Source: an uncultured bacterium
GTDB taxonomy: Bacteria; JAAXHH01
Length of the DNA stretch: 46,206 bases
Assembly (NCBI GenBank): GCA_913051705.1
Contig: CAJXCW010000007.1
Span: 1 to 46,206, forward strand
Direction of reading: 5' to 3'
The notes below the pieces were generated by a model, which saw only the letters and a program-made list of their open reading frames with translations, made no database searches and had not been told where the DNA came from. Position numbers and translations under genes: made by a program. This document shows, in pieces, positions 32,027 to 40,259 of the stretch (the first letter of the stretch is position 1; the number at the start of each line of letters is the position of its first letter).

Positions 32027-34852
32027 ATGTTGCGATACTACGGCCTCATCTTGTGTGCCGTCATATGGTACCTCGCCGATCCCTATGCCGCATCTGCCCA
32101 GTATCTGAACTTTTTCGGGCGTAATAAGGTGCAGTACTCAGAATTCGAATGGAAAGTGATGCAGACCGAACACATCGATCTGTACTATTTTCCTGAAGAA
32201 CGTGAATTGGCTGAACGGGCTGCGGCATCGGCTGAACGCAGCTATCGGGCGCTCGAATCGCAGTTCAGCCTGTCGATACACCGACGTACTCCGCTTATCC
32301 TTTACAGCACCCACCAGTTTTTTGAAGAAACCAACACCATTCCTAATTTCTTACCCGAATCGGTCGGTGCCTTTACCGAGTTTCTAAAAGGGCGTGTCGT
32401 GATGCCTAACCTGGGTTCGTACCATGAGTTCGATAAGGTTTTACGTCACGAGCTCATTCATGTATTTACTCTGGAGAAAATCAAATCCGTACTGAAGAAT
32501 CATCGTAAAGCGCTCAGAGTCGGTCCGCCGCTCTGGTTCATGGAAGGGCTGGCAGAACACTGGTCGGAAGGATGGAGTTCGGAGGCCGACCTGTTTATCC
32601 GGGATGCCGTGCTGTCCGGCTATCTGGTGCCGATGACAGACATCAGACGTATTTTCGGGTCGTTCCTGATGTATAAGGAAGGGCAATCCTTCCTGAAGTT
32701 TATTGAAGAAAAATACGGGGATGATACCATTGAACTGATTTTTGAAAACTGGTGGCGCGGAAAATCATTCGAAGAAATCATAGTATTAACGTTCGGGGTC
32801 AGTCTCAAAAAGCTGAGTGATGAGTGGGTCTATTCATTACGTAAACAATACTACCCTTTCATGAAAGTAGCAGACTCTCCTGCTGTAATCACGACGGTCC
32901 TGACCAGGCGAGGACTCAATATCAAACCCGTAGCCGTACCGGATGAGCATGATCCGACAAGGGATGCCGGCATGGTTTTTCTCAGTACTCGACACGGTTA
33001 TGAAGACATATGCTGGGCACCACTTGAAGGGACGGAAAAACAGGTCGAACTGCTGGTGCGCGGCGGTCGCTCAGTTGAGTTTGAATCCTTCCATTTTTTG
33101 CGGACTAAAATGGACGTCAATAAGAAACAGCAACTCGCCTTCGTCTCTCAGAGCCGGTCCCATGATGTCCTCAATATCTGGAACCTCAAGACCCGGAAAC
33201 AGGATCAGCGTTTTGTTTATGATGAGATCATCGGGATGTCCTCGCCCGCCTGGTCACCTGACGGGCTGCGGATTGTATTTACCGGTTTAAATGTGGCCGG
33301 TTATTCGGATCTTTATGTGGTCAATACAGGAAATGGGGCTTTGGAGAAGCTGACCAATGATATTTACGAAGATAATGAACCTACCTGGTCACCCGATGGC
33401 AAGGTGATCGTATTCAGTTCGGATCGAGCCGACGGCGGTGAAACGCAGGGTTGGCATAATTTGTTCTCCTACCAGGTGGAAACAGGCGGTATCGAATGGC
33501 TTACGCAGGGAGCCCACAACGATCGGTCTCCCAGTTGGTCTCCGGATGGCCGGTGGGTAGCGTTTGTATCGGATCGGGGCCCCGCCCTGGATATCTATTT
33601 ACTCGATACGGCACGCCAAACGTATCAGGTCACCAACATGACGACCGGGGCTCTGGATGTTAACTGGACGCCCGATAGCCGGAGTTTGCTGATGACCTGC
33701 TTCGAACATTTTCAGTTTCAAGTACACAAGTTGGCCTTGCCCGACTCGTTAACGCCTGTTGAGACGCCTGAAAAGATAGACAAGAGCCTGGCATTTTGGG
33801 ACCCAGTACGTATCAAAGAAAGCCAGGTTAAAAAAACAGCACCCTATAAAAACCAGTACAGTCTGGATCTGGCGCAGGGCGGTTTCATTGCGCTTCCTCA
33901 AAGCAGCGATATCGCATTTGGCGGCGGCGCCCTGTTCAGGTTCAGTGATATGCTCGGCAACCACCATTATAATTTTCTGGTGAGCAACAGTACGGAGACC
34001 ACCAGCAACTTCTTCAAGAGCTTCAATATTTTCGCATCTCGAATGAGTCTTGCCCGTCGCTTAAACTATGGCTTCGGCGTTTTTCATCTTAACGGCCGCT
34101 TTTTTAATGAACGGGATGGGTTATTCGATGAACGGCGTATCGGGGCCGTTTTTCTGTACGAATATCCGTTTTCCCAATATTCCCGCCTGGAAGGCAACTT
34201 TGGCCTTTTGTATTCCATACGGGATCGGCCGTTTTTAAGGGATCCGGACGGAAAGGCTGAACTGGTTACCAATTACGTGTCCTATGTAAAAGATACCTTG
34301 ATGTGGGGGACGACCGGTCCTATTGACGGTGAGGGTTATCAATTCAGTGTAAATCACCTGACAGATATAAGACGCGGCGCAGCGTATTCTACAACGTTGC
34401 TGGGAGATTATCGAAGGTACTTCCGCCTATCTAATCGAGTTGCTTATGCTACTCGGGCGCTGAGTATCAGTAGTTTTGGCCGTCAGCCGCAAATTATCCG
34501 AATCGGCGGCAGTTGGGATTTTCGTGGATATCCTTTCCGTTCTCTGAGAGGGGACCGCATGTTTCTGGTCAATCAGGAACTGAGATTTCCACTTCTGGAT
34601 GTGATTAATCTGGGATTCCCTTTTGGCGTCATGAGTTTTTCCCGCATTTATGGTGCCCTGTTTATTGATGTCGGTAATGTCTGGTTTGACGATAATTTCG
34701 GGACGGTGCTGGGCAGTTTTGGGGCAGGAATCCGCATAGGCCTCGGTGGGCCATTGGTTCTGCGGTTCGACTTTGCCCGGCAGGTGACGGATAATCTTAC
34801 CAACCTGCAGCCCGGTCTTAAATTCACCTTCTGGTTCGGCCCTGACTTTTGA
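32027..34852 (+). CDS. Peptidase-MA-like/TolB-propeller/Omp85-type barrel protein
   Basis: A 941-residue exported protein with three modules. After a signal peptide (LILCAVIWYLADPYAASAQ), residues about 30-285 form a gluzincin-like domain with HELIH at 141-145 and a candidate third zinc ligand, Glu177 in GLAEHW. Residues about 300-570 are WD40-like/TolB propeller blades (PAWSPDGLRIVF, PTWSPDGKVIVF, PSWSPDGRWVAF). Residues about 620-941 look like an outer-membrane barrel of the BamA/surface-antigen type, ending GYPFRSLRGDRM, GALFIDVGNVWFDD and LRFDFARQ. It is probably an outer-membrane protein with a periplasmic or surface metallopeptidase-like head; substrate unknown. The ATG at 32027 has GAGGA eight bases upstream; the frame extends to 31865 without signal-like sequence. 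Confidence 0.85.
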   Translation: MLRYYGLILCAVIWYLADPYAASAQYLNFFGRNKVQYSEFEWKVMQTEHIDLYYFPEERELAERAAASAERSYRALESQFSLSIHRRTPLILYSTHQFFEETNTIPNFLPESVGAFTEFLKGRVVMPNLGSYHEFDKVLRHELIHVFTLEKIKSVLKNHRKALRVGPPLWFMEGLAEHWSEGWSSEADLFIRDAVLSGYLVPMTDIRRIFGSFLMYKEGQSFLKFIEEKYGDDTIELIFENWWRGKSFEEIIVLTFGVSLKKLSDEWVYSLRKQYYPFMKVADSPAVITTVLTRRGLNIKPVAVPDEHDPTRDAGMVFLSTRHGYEDICWAPLEGTEKQVELLVRGGRSVEFESFHFLRTKMDVNKKQQLAFVSQSRSHDVLNIWNLKTRKQDQRFVYDEIIGMSSPAWSPDGLRIVFTGLNVAGYSDLYVVNTGNGALEKLTNDIYEDNEPTWSPDGKVIVFSSDRADGGETQGWHNLFSYQVETGGIEWLTQGAHNDRSPSWSPDGRWVAFVSDRGPALDIYLLDTARQTYQVTNMTTGALDVNWTPDSRSLLMTCFEHFQFQVHKLALPDSLTPVETPEKIDKSLAFWDPVRIKESQVKKTAPYKNQYSLDLAQGGFIALPQSSDIAFGGGALFRFSDMLGNHHYNFLVSNSTETTSNFFKSFNIFASRMSLARRLNYGFGVFHLNGRFFNERDGLFDERRIGAVFLYEYPFSQYSRLEGNFGLLYSIRDRPFLRDPDGKAELVTNYVSYVKDTLMWGTTGPIDGEGYQFSVNHLTDIRRGAAYSTTLLGDYRRYFRLSNRVAYATRALSISSFGRQPQIIRIGGSWDFRGYPFRSLRGDRMFLVNQELRFPLLDVINLGFPFGVMSFSRIYGALFIDVGNVWFDDNFGTVLGSFGAGIRIGLGGPLVLRFDFARQVTDNLTNLQPGLKFTFWFGPDF

Positions 34853-34856
34853 TTTT

Positions 34857-35104
34857 ACCACTGAGACCGCAGAATAGGCACTGGGAGCCCGGAGTATGAA
34901 CTTTAAACGGTTATACCTCTCGATTATAGAATTGGCCGATAGATTGGGGCCTTTATTGTTTGCCTCCTGCTGCCTGGCTACCTCGTATGCACACAGCGTG
35001 CTATGTGCCCTATCCACTTACTGCTTACCACTTACCCACGTACGTACACGGCGTGCCGTGTGCCCTACTGCCTACTGCCTACTGCTTACCGCTTACTGCT
35101 TACC
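34857..35104. repeat. 7-base tandem repeats at the PQQ-propeller gene start
   Basis: CTACTGC is repeated three times at 35065-35085 and continues as TTACCGC, TTACTGC and TTACC to 35104. A second 7-base series, CCACTTA/CTGCTTA/CCACTTA, lies at 35014-35034. Upstream, ACCACTGAGACCGCAGA (34857-34873) resembles the CCACGGGGACACAGGG word at about 44423. The repeats run through the 5' part of the reading frame that starts at 34896. Confidence 0.75.
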
Positions 35105-36125
35105 GTCTTCCGGCGCCGTCCTGGCCCAGGAACCATTTCAGGCCCCCGCGCTGGTGTGGAAGGTGAAGTTGAAGGGGCCTATCCTTTCGCCGCCTGCTGT
35201 ACATGAGGGGATGTTGTATATTCCCATGTCGAATCAAAAATTGTACCGTATGGATGTGCGAAATGGGAGGTATGAGGATATAAGTAAAGTTAATGGGGTG
35301 GCTTCCCTGACGCCTCAGGTTTATGCCGGTCGATTGTTTTTTATGCTGGATGGACAGCCTAAGAAAGATCGGCGGATGTTAGCCGCCTTTGATCTTAAAA
35401 AAAAGAAGACCCTCTGGCAGAAACCTTTACTTAACACCTGGTCTACACCTCTTTTGCATGAAACAACCTTGTATACCGGGGCGGAAGACGGATATGTGTA
35501 CGCCATGGATATAGAAACAGGAGACACACGGTGGCGTTTTCAAACCAAACGCCGGATACGCTCCTCGCCTGTGATTTCGGACAGCCTGCTGTTTATAGGG
35601 TCTGATGATAATCATCTTTATGCCCTGCATACCGAAACAGGCCGTTTAGTCTGGTCGTTTGAAACCGGAGGGAGTATTCTGGCCGCCCCGGCTGTCGCAG
35701 ATGATGCCGTCTATACTGTCAGTTACGATCAAAATCTGTATTGTCTGGATCAGCATACCGGCAAGCTGCGTTGGACGTTCAAAGCAAACGGCAGTTTGTA
35801 CGCCGCGCCGGTCGTCTCATCGTATCGTATTTTGCTGGGGTCCAATGATCGGAATCTGTACTGTCTGGACGCCCGGACCGGTCGGTTGTTCTGGCGATAC
35901 GAAACGGGTGGTATTATTCGTGCGACGCCTGTGCTGCATGAAGACGTGGTCTATATGGTCTCTTCAGACCGTCATGTATACGCAGTGGATATAGTGACCG
36001 GTCGGGTGTTATGGCAGTATGAAACGGAAGGCAGCATTACCGTGTCACCTGTTATAGTAGATCATACGCTGCTGGTTGGTTCTGAAGATCGCCATATCTA
36101 TGCGTTCAGGAAGAGCGGGATGTAA
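34896..36125 (+). CDS. PQQ-type (BamB-like) beta-propeller protein
   Basis: A propeller of about eight blades, each with the pyrrolo-quinoline-quinone repeat form (YVYAMDIETGDTRWRFQT, LYALHTETGRLVWSFET, LYCLDARTGRLFWRYET, VYAVDIVTGRVLWQYET). No quinone-enzyme features are seen, so a BamB-like scaffolding or ligand-binding role in the envelope is more likely. The conserved part begins near residue 75 (LVWKVKLKGPI). The first ~75 residues are odd: they are encoded by 7-base repeats and rich in Cys, Tyr and Leu, but end in a signal-like LLLTAYCLPSSGAVLAQ. The true start may be the ATG at 34896 (GGAG upstream) or an internal GTG near 35057. Export is probable. Confidence 0.8.
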   Translation: MNFKRLYLSIIELADRLGPLLFASCCLATSYAHSVLCALSTYCLPLTHVRTRRAVCPTAYCLLLTAYCLPSSGAVLAQEPFQAPALVWKVKLKGPILSPPAVHEGMLYIPMSNQKLYRMDVRNGRYEDISKVNGVASLTPQVYAGRLFFMLDGQPKKDRRMLAAFDLKKKKTLWQKPLLNTWSTPLLHETTLYTGAEDGYVYAMDIETGDTRWRFQTKRRIRSSPVISDSLLFIGSDDNHLYALHTETGRLVWSFETGGSILAAPAVADDAVYTVSYDQNLYCLDQHTGKLRWTFKANGSLYAAPVVSSYRILLGSNDRNLYCLDARTGRLFWRYETGGIIRATPVLHEDVVYMVSSDRHVYAVDIVTGRVLWQYETEGSITVSPVIVDHTLLVGSEDRHIYAFRKSGM

Positions 36126-36170
36126 GGGTGAGAAGATGGAGGGATGGCAGGATAATCATTCCAGGAGCAA

Positions 36171-37004
36171 ATGATGTCTCAGAGACGCTATCATATCATT
36201 ACGCTGGTTTGCTTGAGCGGAATACTTATGTCTGCCCACGCACAAACGTCGAGGGGATATCTTTCCGTCTCTACCGATCCGTCGGCGCAATCTGTGTATG
36301 TCGATAGCGTATTGATCGGTCGAACGCCTGTAGACGCACATATCTTAACCGTCGGCCATCATCATATCCGTATCACACATCCTCATAGAGCGGATTGGTA
36401 TGCCAGAGATTATCAGGATGAAATCGTCATTGAGGCGAATGAAACGCTGTCAGTGGTTGTGCCGTTCAGCGGTACGCTCCATATTCTATCCGATCCGTAT
36501 AATGCGCAGGTATATATTGTAGAGGGGTTGGGAACTCCAGAATATTTTGCAGGGACCACACCGCTGCGATTACCCAACTTAGATCGGGGCACGTATCTTA
36601 TTTCCATCCGGTTCTCTGGGTACCAGGATATCGTAGAGCAGGTCGTCGTATCCGATGCGCCTCGGACCTTATCGGTAGAGTTAACACCTATAGGGTCTGT
36701 TCACATGAACAGTATCACTTCAGTACAGAAAAATTCAAACAGGCGGCTCCGTAAAATCTTTGGATACACGACGCTTGGCCTTGGCGCTGTATTCACCGGC
36801 CTGGCTCTGCATTCCAACCGGGAGGGGAACCGCGCCTACAATCGATATCTTTCCACAGCCGATCCGACCGCTCTTGAGCAGGCCTTTCAAAGTGCTGCCC
36901 GTCACGATACCCGTACGACCCGTTATGTAATCGGCGCTCAGTTGAATTTTACGGCCACGTTTTATTTTTTCATCACCCATGTATTCAGAGATGGAAAGAA
37001 GTAG
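36171..37004 (+). CDS. Secreted PEGA-domain protein
   Basis: A 277-residue envelope protein. A signal peptide (ITLVCLSGILMSAHAQ) is followed by two PEGA-like units: GYLSVSTDPSAQSVYVDSVLIGRTPV (split across about 28-53) and a second around GTLHILSDPYNAQVYI to GTTPLRLPNLDRGTYLISI. PEGA domains are small beta-sandwiches found on envelope and surface proteins. A C-terminal part after about 190 has one hydrophobic stretch (IFGYTTLGLGAVFTGLAL) and a final hydrophobic segment. AGGAG precedes two adjacent ATGs (36171 and 36174); the second has the better spacing. It probably forms an operon with the propeller genes on either side. Confidence 0.8.
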   Translation: MMSQRRYHIITLVCLSGILMSAHAQTSRGYLSVSTDPSAQSVYVDSVLIGRTPVDAHILTVGHHHIRITHPHRADWYARDYQDEIVIEANETLSVVVPFSGTLHILSDPYNAQVYIVEGLGTPEYFAGTTPLRLPNLDRGTYLISIRFSGYQDIVEQVVVSDAPRTLSVELTPIGSVHMNSITSVQKNSNRRLRKIFGYTTLGLGAVFTGLALHSNREGNRAYNRYLSTADPTALEQAFQSAARHDTRTTRYVIGAQLNFTATFYFFITHVFRDGKK

Positions 37005-37009
37005 AACAT

Positions 37010-38344
37010 ATGATAATTCGACATATCAGCTCTCTGTTTATTGCCGTCCTGGTGATTTCTGTCGGATGTGAGAAGACAGATCGGGCTCGATTCAATCCGT
37101 TGGACCCATTGAATACTACAACAGGCGGTCGTCCTCAGGGTCTTCAGGCGGTGGCCGGTCATGAGCGCGTTTTGTTATCGTGGGCCGACCTGGCCATAGA
37201 TGCGGTGACCGGTTATCGATTACGGCGCCAGGATAATGGGGGAAATGAAACGATTGTCGATCTGGCCGAGCGCTCATTATCGGCTACCTTTATCGACAGC
37301 ACCGTTGTTAATGGCCAGACATATACCTATCGACTAAGTGTGTTTATCCAGGAGAGCGAGGGCGGTGTGATCCAGGAGTCGCCGTCCTCGGTGCCCGTAG
37401 AGGTGACGCCCGGACCGGATATTTGCTGGATAGCGGATGAAGGTCTTACACAGATACTTACGATGACTTCGGATATCAGGGTGGTCGGCCGTCAGATCAC
37501 ATCCATATTCGGGGCAAAGCACCTGGCCGTGGACCCTCGTAACGGCGCAGCCTGGACGACCACGCAATTCGGAGGTACCGATGGGGCCGTGGCTGTCCGG
37601 TTCTCCTCAAAAGGGGTTATAGATCGGACGGTCACTGGATTCACCTTTCCTGCTTCCGTTGTCGTGGACCCAAGAGACGGGGCGATCTGGATTGCTGATA
37701 TCGGAGCAACCCTGGGCAAAGAAAGCAGCGTAAGTCGTTTCAGCCAGAATGGGGGATTGCTTTTTAAAATCACAGGATTTTCCGAGCCATCCGGCCTGGC
37801 GGTCAACCCGAATACAGGGGCCTGCTGGGTGGCTGACCGCGGCAATAACACCTTGCATCTGATCGGGGACGATGGGACGATCCTTTTGAATATCAACGGG
37901 CCTGGGCAGCCGACAGCGGTAAGTGTTGATCCGGCTACAGGAGATGCCTGGGGCATCAACGCCGCGACGCAGCAGGTGTTCAAAATTCGTAGTGATGGGA
38001 CCATCAGTCTAACGGTTTCCGGATTTAAACAGCCTGTTCGGCTCGCTTGCAGTGCCTTAGATGGCAGTTGCTGGGTAGTGGATGCGGGGGGCAGTCAAGT
38101 CATCAGGCTGAGGGCCTCAACACCGGATGGATATCATATTGTCCAACAAAGTGATTTTCATCTTTCCCTGACGGATTTTTTTGAACCCGTTGATGTCAGT
38201 ATCGATCAGATATCCGGTCAGGTCTGGATTGTGGACAGGGGCGAAGGCTCGGTAGTGAAAATAGCAGCGAACGGCAGTATCATACGCCGATTTGTGGCGC
38301 TTGTTCTCCCGGTGGCGCTTGCCGTGGATGCCGGTCCGCGATGA
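37010..38344 (+). CDS. Propeller lipoprotein with Fn3-like domain
   Basis: A 444-residue lipoprotein. The signal ends in the lipobox ISVGC (Cys near residue 20). Residues about 45-130 look like a fibronectin type III domain (PQGLQAVAGHERVLLSWADLA, then YRLRRQDNG and TYTYRLSVF). From about 135 there are six or so NHL/SMP-30-like blades, each with a W-(I/V)-A-D/V-x core (ICWIADEG, AIWIADIG, ACWVADRG, SCWVVDAG, QVWIVDRG). This suggests a surface or periplasmic binding propeller; the ligand is unknown. It starts five bases after the PEGA gene and is the last envelope gene before the Fe-S group. Confidence 0.83.
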   Translation: MIIRHISSLFIAVLVISVGCEKTDRARFNPLDPLNTTTGGRPQGLQAVAGHERVLLSWADLAIDAVTGYRLRRQDNGGNETIVDLAERSLSATFIDSTVVNGQTYTYRLSVFIQESEGGVIQESPSSVPVEVTPGPDICWIADEGLTQILTMTSDIRVVGRQITSIFGAKHLAVDPRNGAAWTTTQFGGTDGAVAVRFSSKGVIDRTVTGFTFPASVVVDPRDGAIWIADIGATLGKESSVSRFSQNGGLLFKITGFSEPSGLAVNPNTGACWVADRGNNTLHLIGDDGTILLNINGPGQPTAVSVDPATGDAWGINAATQQVFKIRSDGTISLTVSGFKQPVRLACSALDGSCWVVDAGGSQVIRLRASTPDGYHIVQQSDFHLSLTDFFEPVDVSIDQISGQVWIVDRGEGSVVKIAANGSIIRRFVALVLPVALAVDAGPR

Positions 38345-38401
38345 TAAGGCAATCAGATCGTACATCTTGAGAATAACAACCGAGGTTCTAGTGATTATAG
38401 G

Positions 38402-38430
38402 TTGACAAGTAGCGAAAAATTGGTTATATC
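38402..38430 (+). promoter_or_regulatory. Sigma-70 promoter of the Fe-S carrier gene
   Basis: TTGACA at 38402-38407, a 17-base spacer and TATATC at 38425-38430 form a near-consensus promoter. The region to the start at 38506 is AT-rich with repeated TATATTTATCAAT words (about 38454-38487), a possible regulator site, though no IscR- or Fur-like motif was recognised. Confidence 0.8.
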
Positions 38431-38505
38431 ATTTGTACTCTGGAATGTGTTGGTATATATTTATCAATATAATTATATATTTATCAATCAAGAGAGGAGC
38501 ATCAT

Positions 38506-38829
38506 ATGGTCACGGTAACCGAATCAGCTGCCGATAAGATTAAAACCATGATAGAAGACCAAGGGGATCCGGACCTCGGCCTGCGTATGATGGTCGCCGG
38601 TGGAGGCTGCTCGGGTTTTCAGTACCGCCTGGCCTTCGATAAGGAGACCGGTGAGAATGATCAGGTTATGGAACAAGATGGTGTGAAGGTCCTTATTGAT
38701 ACGAAAAGCGCTATTTATCTGATGGGCGCTGAGTTGGATTATGTAGAAGGGCTGATGGGCGCCGGGTTTAAAGTCAATAACCCGAATGCCAAGAGTACCT
38801 GCGGCTGTGGTGAATCTTTCCAGGTTTGA
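38506..38829 (+). CDS. A-type iron-sulfur carrier (IscA/ErpA/SufA family)
   Basis: Small cytosolic Fe-S cluster carrier, 107 residues. The three conserved cysteines are in place: Cys35 in GGGCSGFQY, and Cys99 and Cys101 in the C-terminal CGCGESF. It opens VTVTESAADKIK, typical of ErpA/IscA. It transfers clusters to target enzymes; which member it is cannot be told from sequence alone. GAGAGGAG lies six to eight bases before the ATG. It is flanked by its own promoter and a strong terminator, so it may be mostly monocistronic, upstream of the Mrp ATPase gene. Confidence 0.93.
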   Translation: MVTVTESAADKIKTMIEDQGDPDLGLRMMVAGGGCSGFQYRLAFDKETGENDQVMEQDGVKVLIDTKSAIYLMGAELDYVEGLMGAGFKVNNPNAKSTCGCGESFQV

Positions 38830-38843
38830 GCAAATACATGTTT

Positions 38844-38892
38844 AAACGGGGAGGTCGGGTCGAATCTTCGGCCGGTCTCCCCGTTTTTTTTT
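38844..38892 (+). terminator. Rho-independent terminator
   Basis: AAACGGGGAG (38844-38853) pairs with CTCCCCGTTT (38877-38886), followed by a run of nine T to 38892. It ends the A-type carrier transcript; some read-through to the Mrp gene 12 bases later is possible. Confidence 0.93.
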
Positions 38893-38903
38893 AGGTAGGT
38901 ATT

Positions 38904-39740
38904 TTGACTGCAGAATCTGAAACATCCAGACCAGCGCCGTCTCTTGCCGGTGTTCAACATATTATTGCCGTAGCCAGCGGCAAAGGGGGGGTCGGGAAAT
39001 CGACGATCAGCGTCAACCTCAGTTTGGCATTGAGTCAGGAAAAGAAAACGGTCGGTCTGCTTGATGCGGATATATATGGGCCAAATATCCCTCAGATGAT
39101 GGGTATCAGCAAATCGCTTGAAAAGAGCCCGTCCGGAAAAATTCAACCTCTGGTCAGCCACGACATTCGTCTTATTTCCATTGGATTTGTAGTCGGTACC
39201 TCGGATGCCATTATTTATCGTGGCCCGTTAGTTGGCAAGATGATCAAACGGTTTCTGGATGATGCTGAATGGGGCGAACTGGATTATCTGGTCATTGATT
39301 TGCCACCGGGTACCGGAGATGCGTCACTTACACTGGCGCAATCTACCGCGTTAACCGGTGTCGTCATTGTAACGACACCTCAGCAGGTTGCTCTGGCGGA
39401 TGTGCGGAAATCAATCAGCATGTTTCAAAGGTTACGGGTGCCTATTCTCGGCATTGTTGAGAATATGAGCTACTATGTTGATCCTCAGTCGCAGTCGCGA
39501 AGCTATATATTCGGCCAGGGCGGCGGTCATGCGCTCAGTGACGAGTTGGACCTTCCCTTTTTAGGGGAGATTCCGCTTGATCCGGCTGTATGCGCGGGCG
39601 GTGATGCCGGTAAACCGGTATTTTTATCTCACCCGGAATCGGCATTGGCGGAAGTATTCAGACAGATCAGCCAGAATATGGTAGACCGAATCAGCCAACT
39701 CGCCCGAATAGACAGCTCTGATATAGCCATATCGTCATGA
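38904..39740 (+). CDS. Mrp/NBP35-type P-loop ATPase lacking the CPxC motif
   Basis: A 278-residue ParA-like ATPase of the Mrp/ApbC group, Fe-S cluster carriers and assembly scaffolds. The deviant Walker A SGKGGVGKST (about 25-34), LLDADIYGPNIP and the DLPPGTGD motif are intact. The usual N-terminal DUF59 domain is absent. The conserved ENMS(Y/F)xxCPxCG segment reads ENMSYYV-DPQS, so both cluster-bridging cysteines are replaced (Asp193, Ser196). Some Bacteroidetes-type members also lack them. The start is a TTG with AGGTAGG upstream. The stop overlaps the next gene's ATG, and an A-type carrier lies upstream, which supports an Fe-S role despite the missing cysteines. Confidence 0.88.
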   Translation: MTAESETSRPAPSLAGVQHIIAVASGKGGVGKSTISVNLSLALSQEKKTVGLLDADIYGPNIPQMMGISKSLEKSPSGKIQPLVSHDIRLISIGFVVGTSDAIIYRGPLVGKMIKRFLDDAEWGELDYLVIDLPPGTGDASLTLAQSTALTGVVIVTTPQQVALADVRKSISMFQRLRVPILGIVENMSYYVDPQSQSRSYIFGQGGGHALSDELDLPFLGEIPLDPAVCAGGDAGKPVFLSHPESALAEVFRQISQNMVDRISQLARIDSSDIAISS

Positions 39741-40198
39741 TACGTATTCCACATGCTGCATATGCGGATATGAGCGCTCATGCTGCAAATTTGTATCCGG
39801 ATGAATGTTGCGGCTATATCACCGGAACGGAAGATCCGGCTACCTGGACGGTCCATCGGTGTCGTAATATACAGAATGATCTGCACACCCGTGATCCGGA
39901 ACAGTATCCGCGTGATGCCCATACGGCCTACGCATTCAGCCAGGAGGATATGACGGCTCTTTTTCACGGTGAGTTTGAACCTTGCGATGCCCGCGTGATC
40001 GGGTTTTATCACTCCCATCCCGATCATTCGGCTTATTTTTCCGAGAAAGATCGCCTGGATGCCCTGACCGATTGGTTGGATCCAGAGCCGGGTTATCTGG
40101 TTCTGTCCGTAATAAAAGGGCGTGTGGAAGATCTAAAGTGGTTTCAATGGGGGCCGGATAGGGAGACGTTTGAGGAGTTGACGGTCGAAGTGTTGTAG
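39737..40198 (+). CDS. JAMM/MPN+ (M67 family) metallopeptidase
   Basis: A 153-residue zinc isopeptidase-like protein. The JAMM residues are all visible: Glu in PDECCGY (about residue 22), the HSHP pair (about 94-97) and the distant Asp in SEKD, i.e. H-x-H-x10-D. Bacterial members trim ubiquitin-like sulfur carriers such as ThiS/MoaD or CysO, releasing their C-terminal GG. Here it is coupled by an ATGA overlap to an Mrp ATPase and followed by XdhC, so a role in sulfur or molybdenum-cofactor chemistry is plausible, but no MoaD- or ThiF-like gene is in the window. Confidence 0.88.
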   Translation: MIRIPHAAYADMSAHAANLYPDECCGYITGTEDPATWTVHRCRNIQNDLHTRDPEQYPRDAHTAYAFSQEDMTALFHGEFEPCDARVIGFYHSHPDHSAYFSEKDRLDALTDWLDPEPGYLVLSVIKGRVEDLKWFQWGPDRETFEELTVEVL

Positions 40199-40259
40199 AA
40201 CGGAATAAGTCCCATTCGGCTTGAGTCAGTACCAGACCATTTACCGAGAAAACAATCTC

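Noticed and set aside
38831-38892. TCGAATC in the terminator considered as part of a tRNA T-arm
   Set aside because: No cloverleaf or acceptor stem can be formed around it; the stem and T run are those of a terminator. No tRNA or rRNA gene was recognised anywhere in the window.
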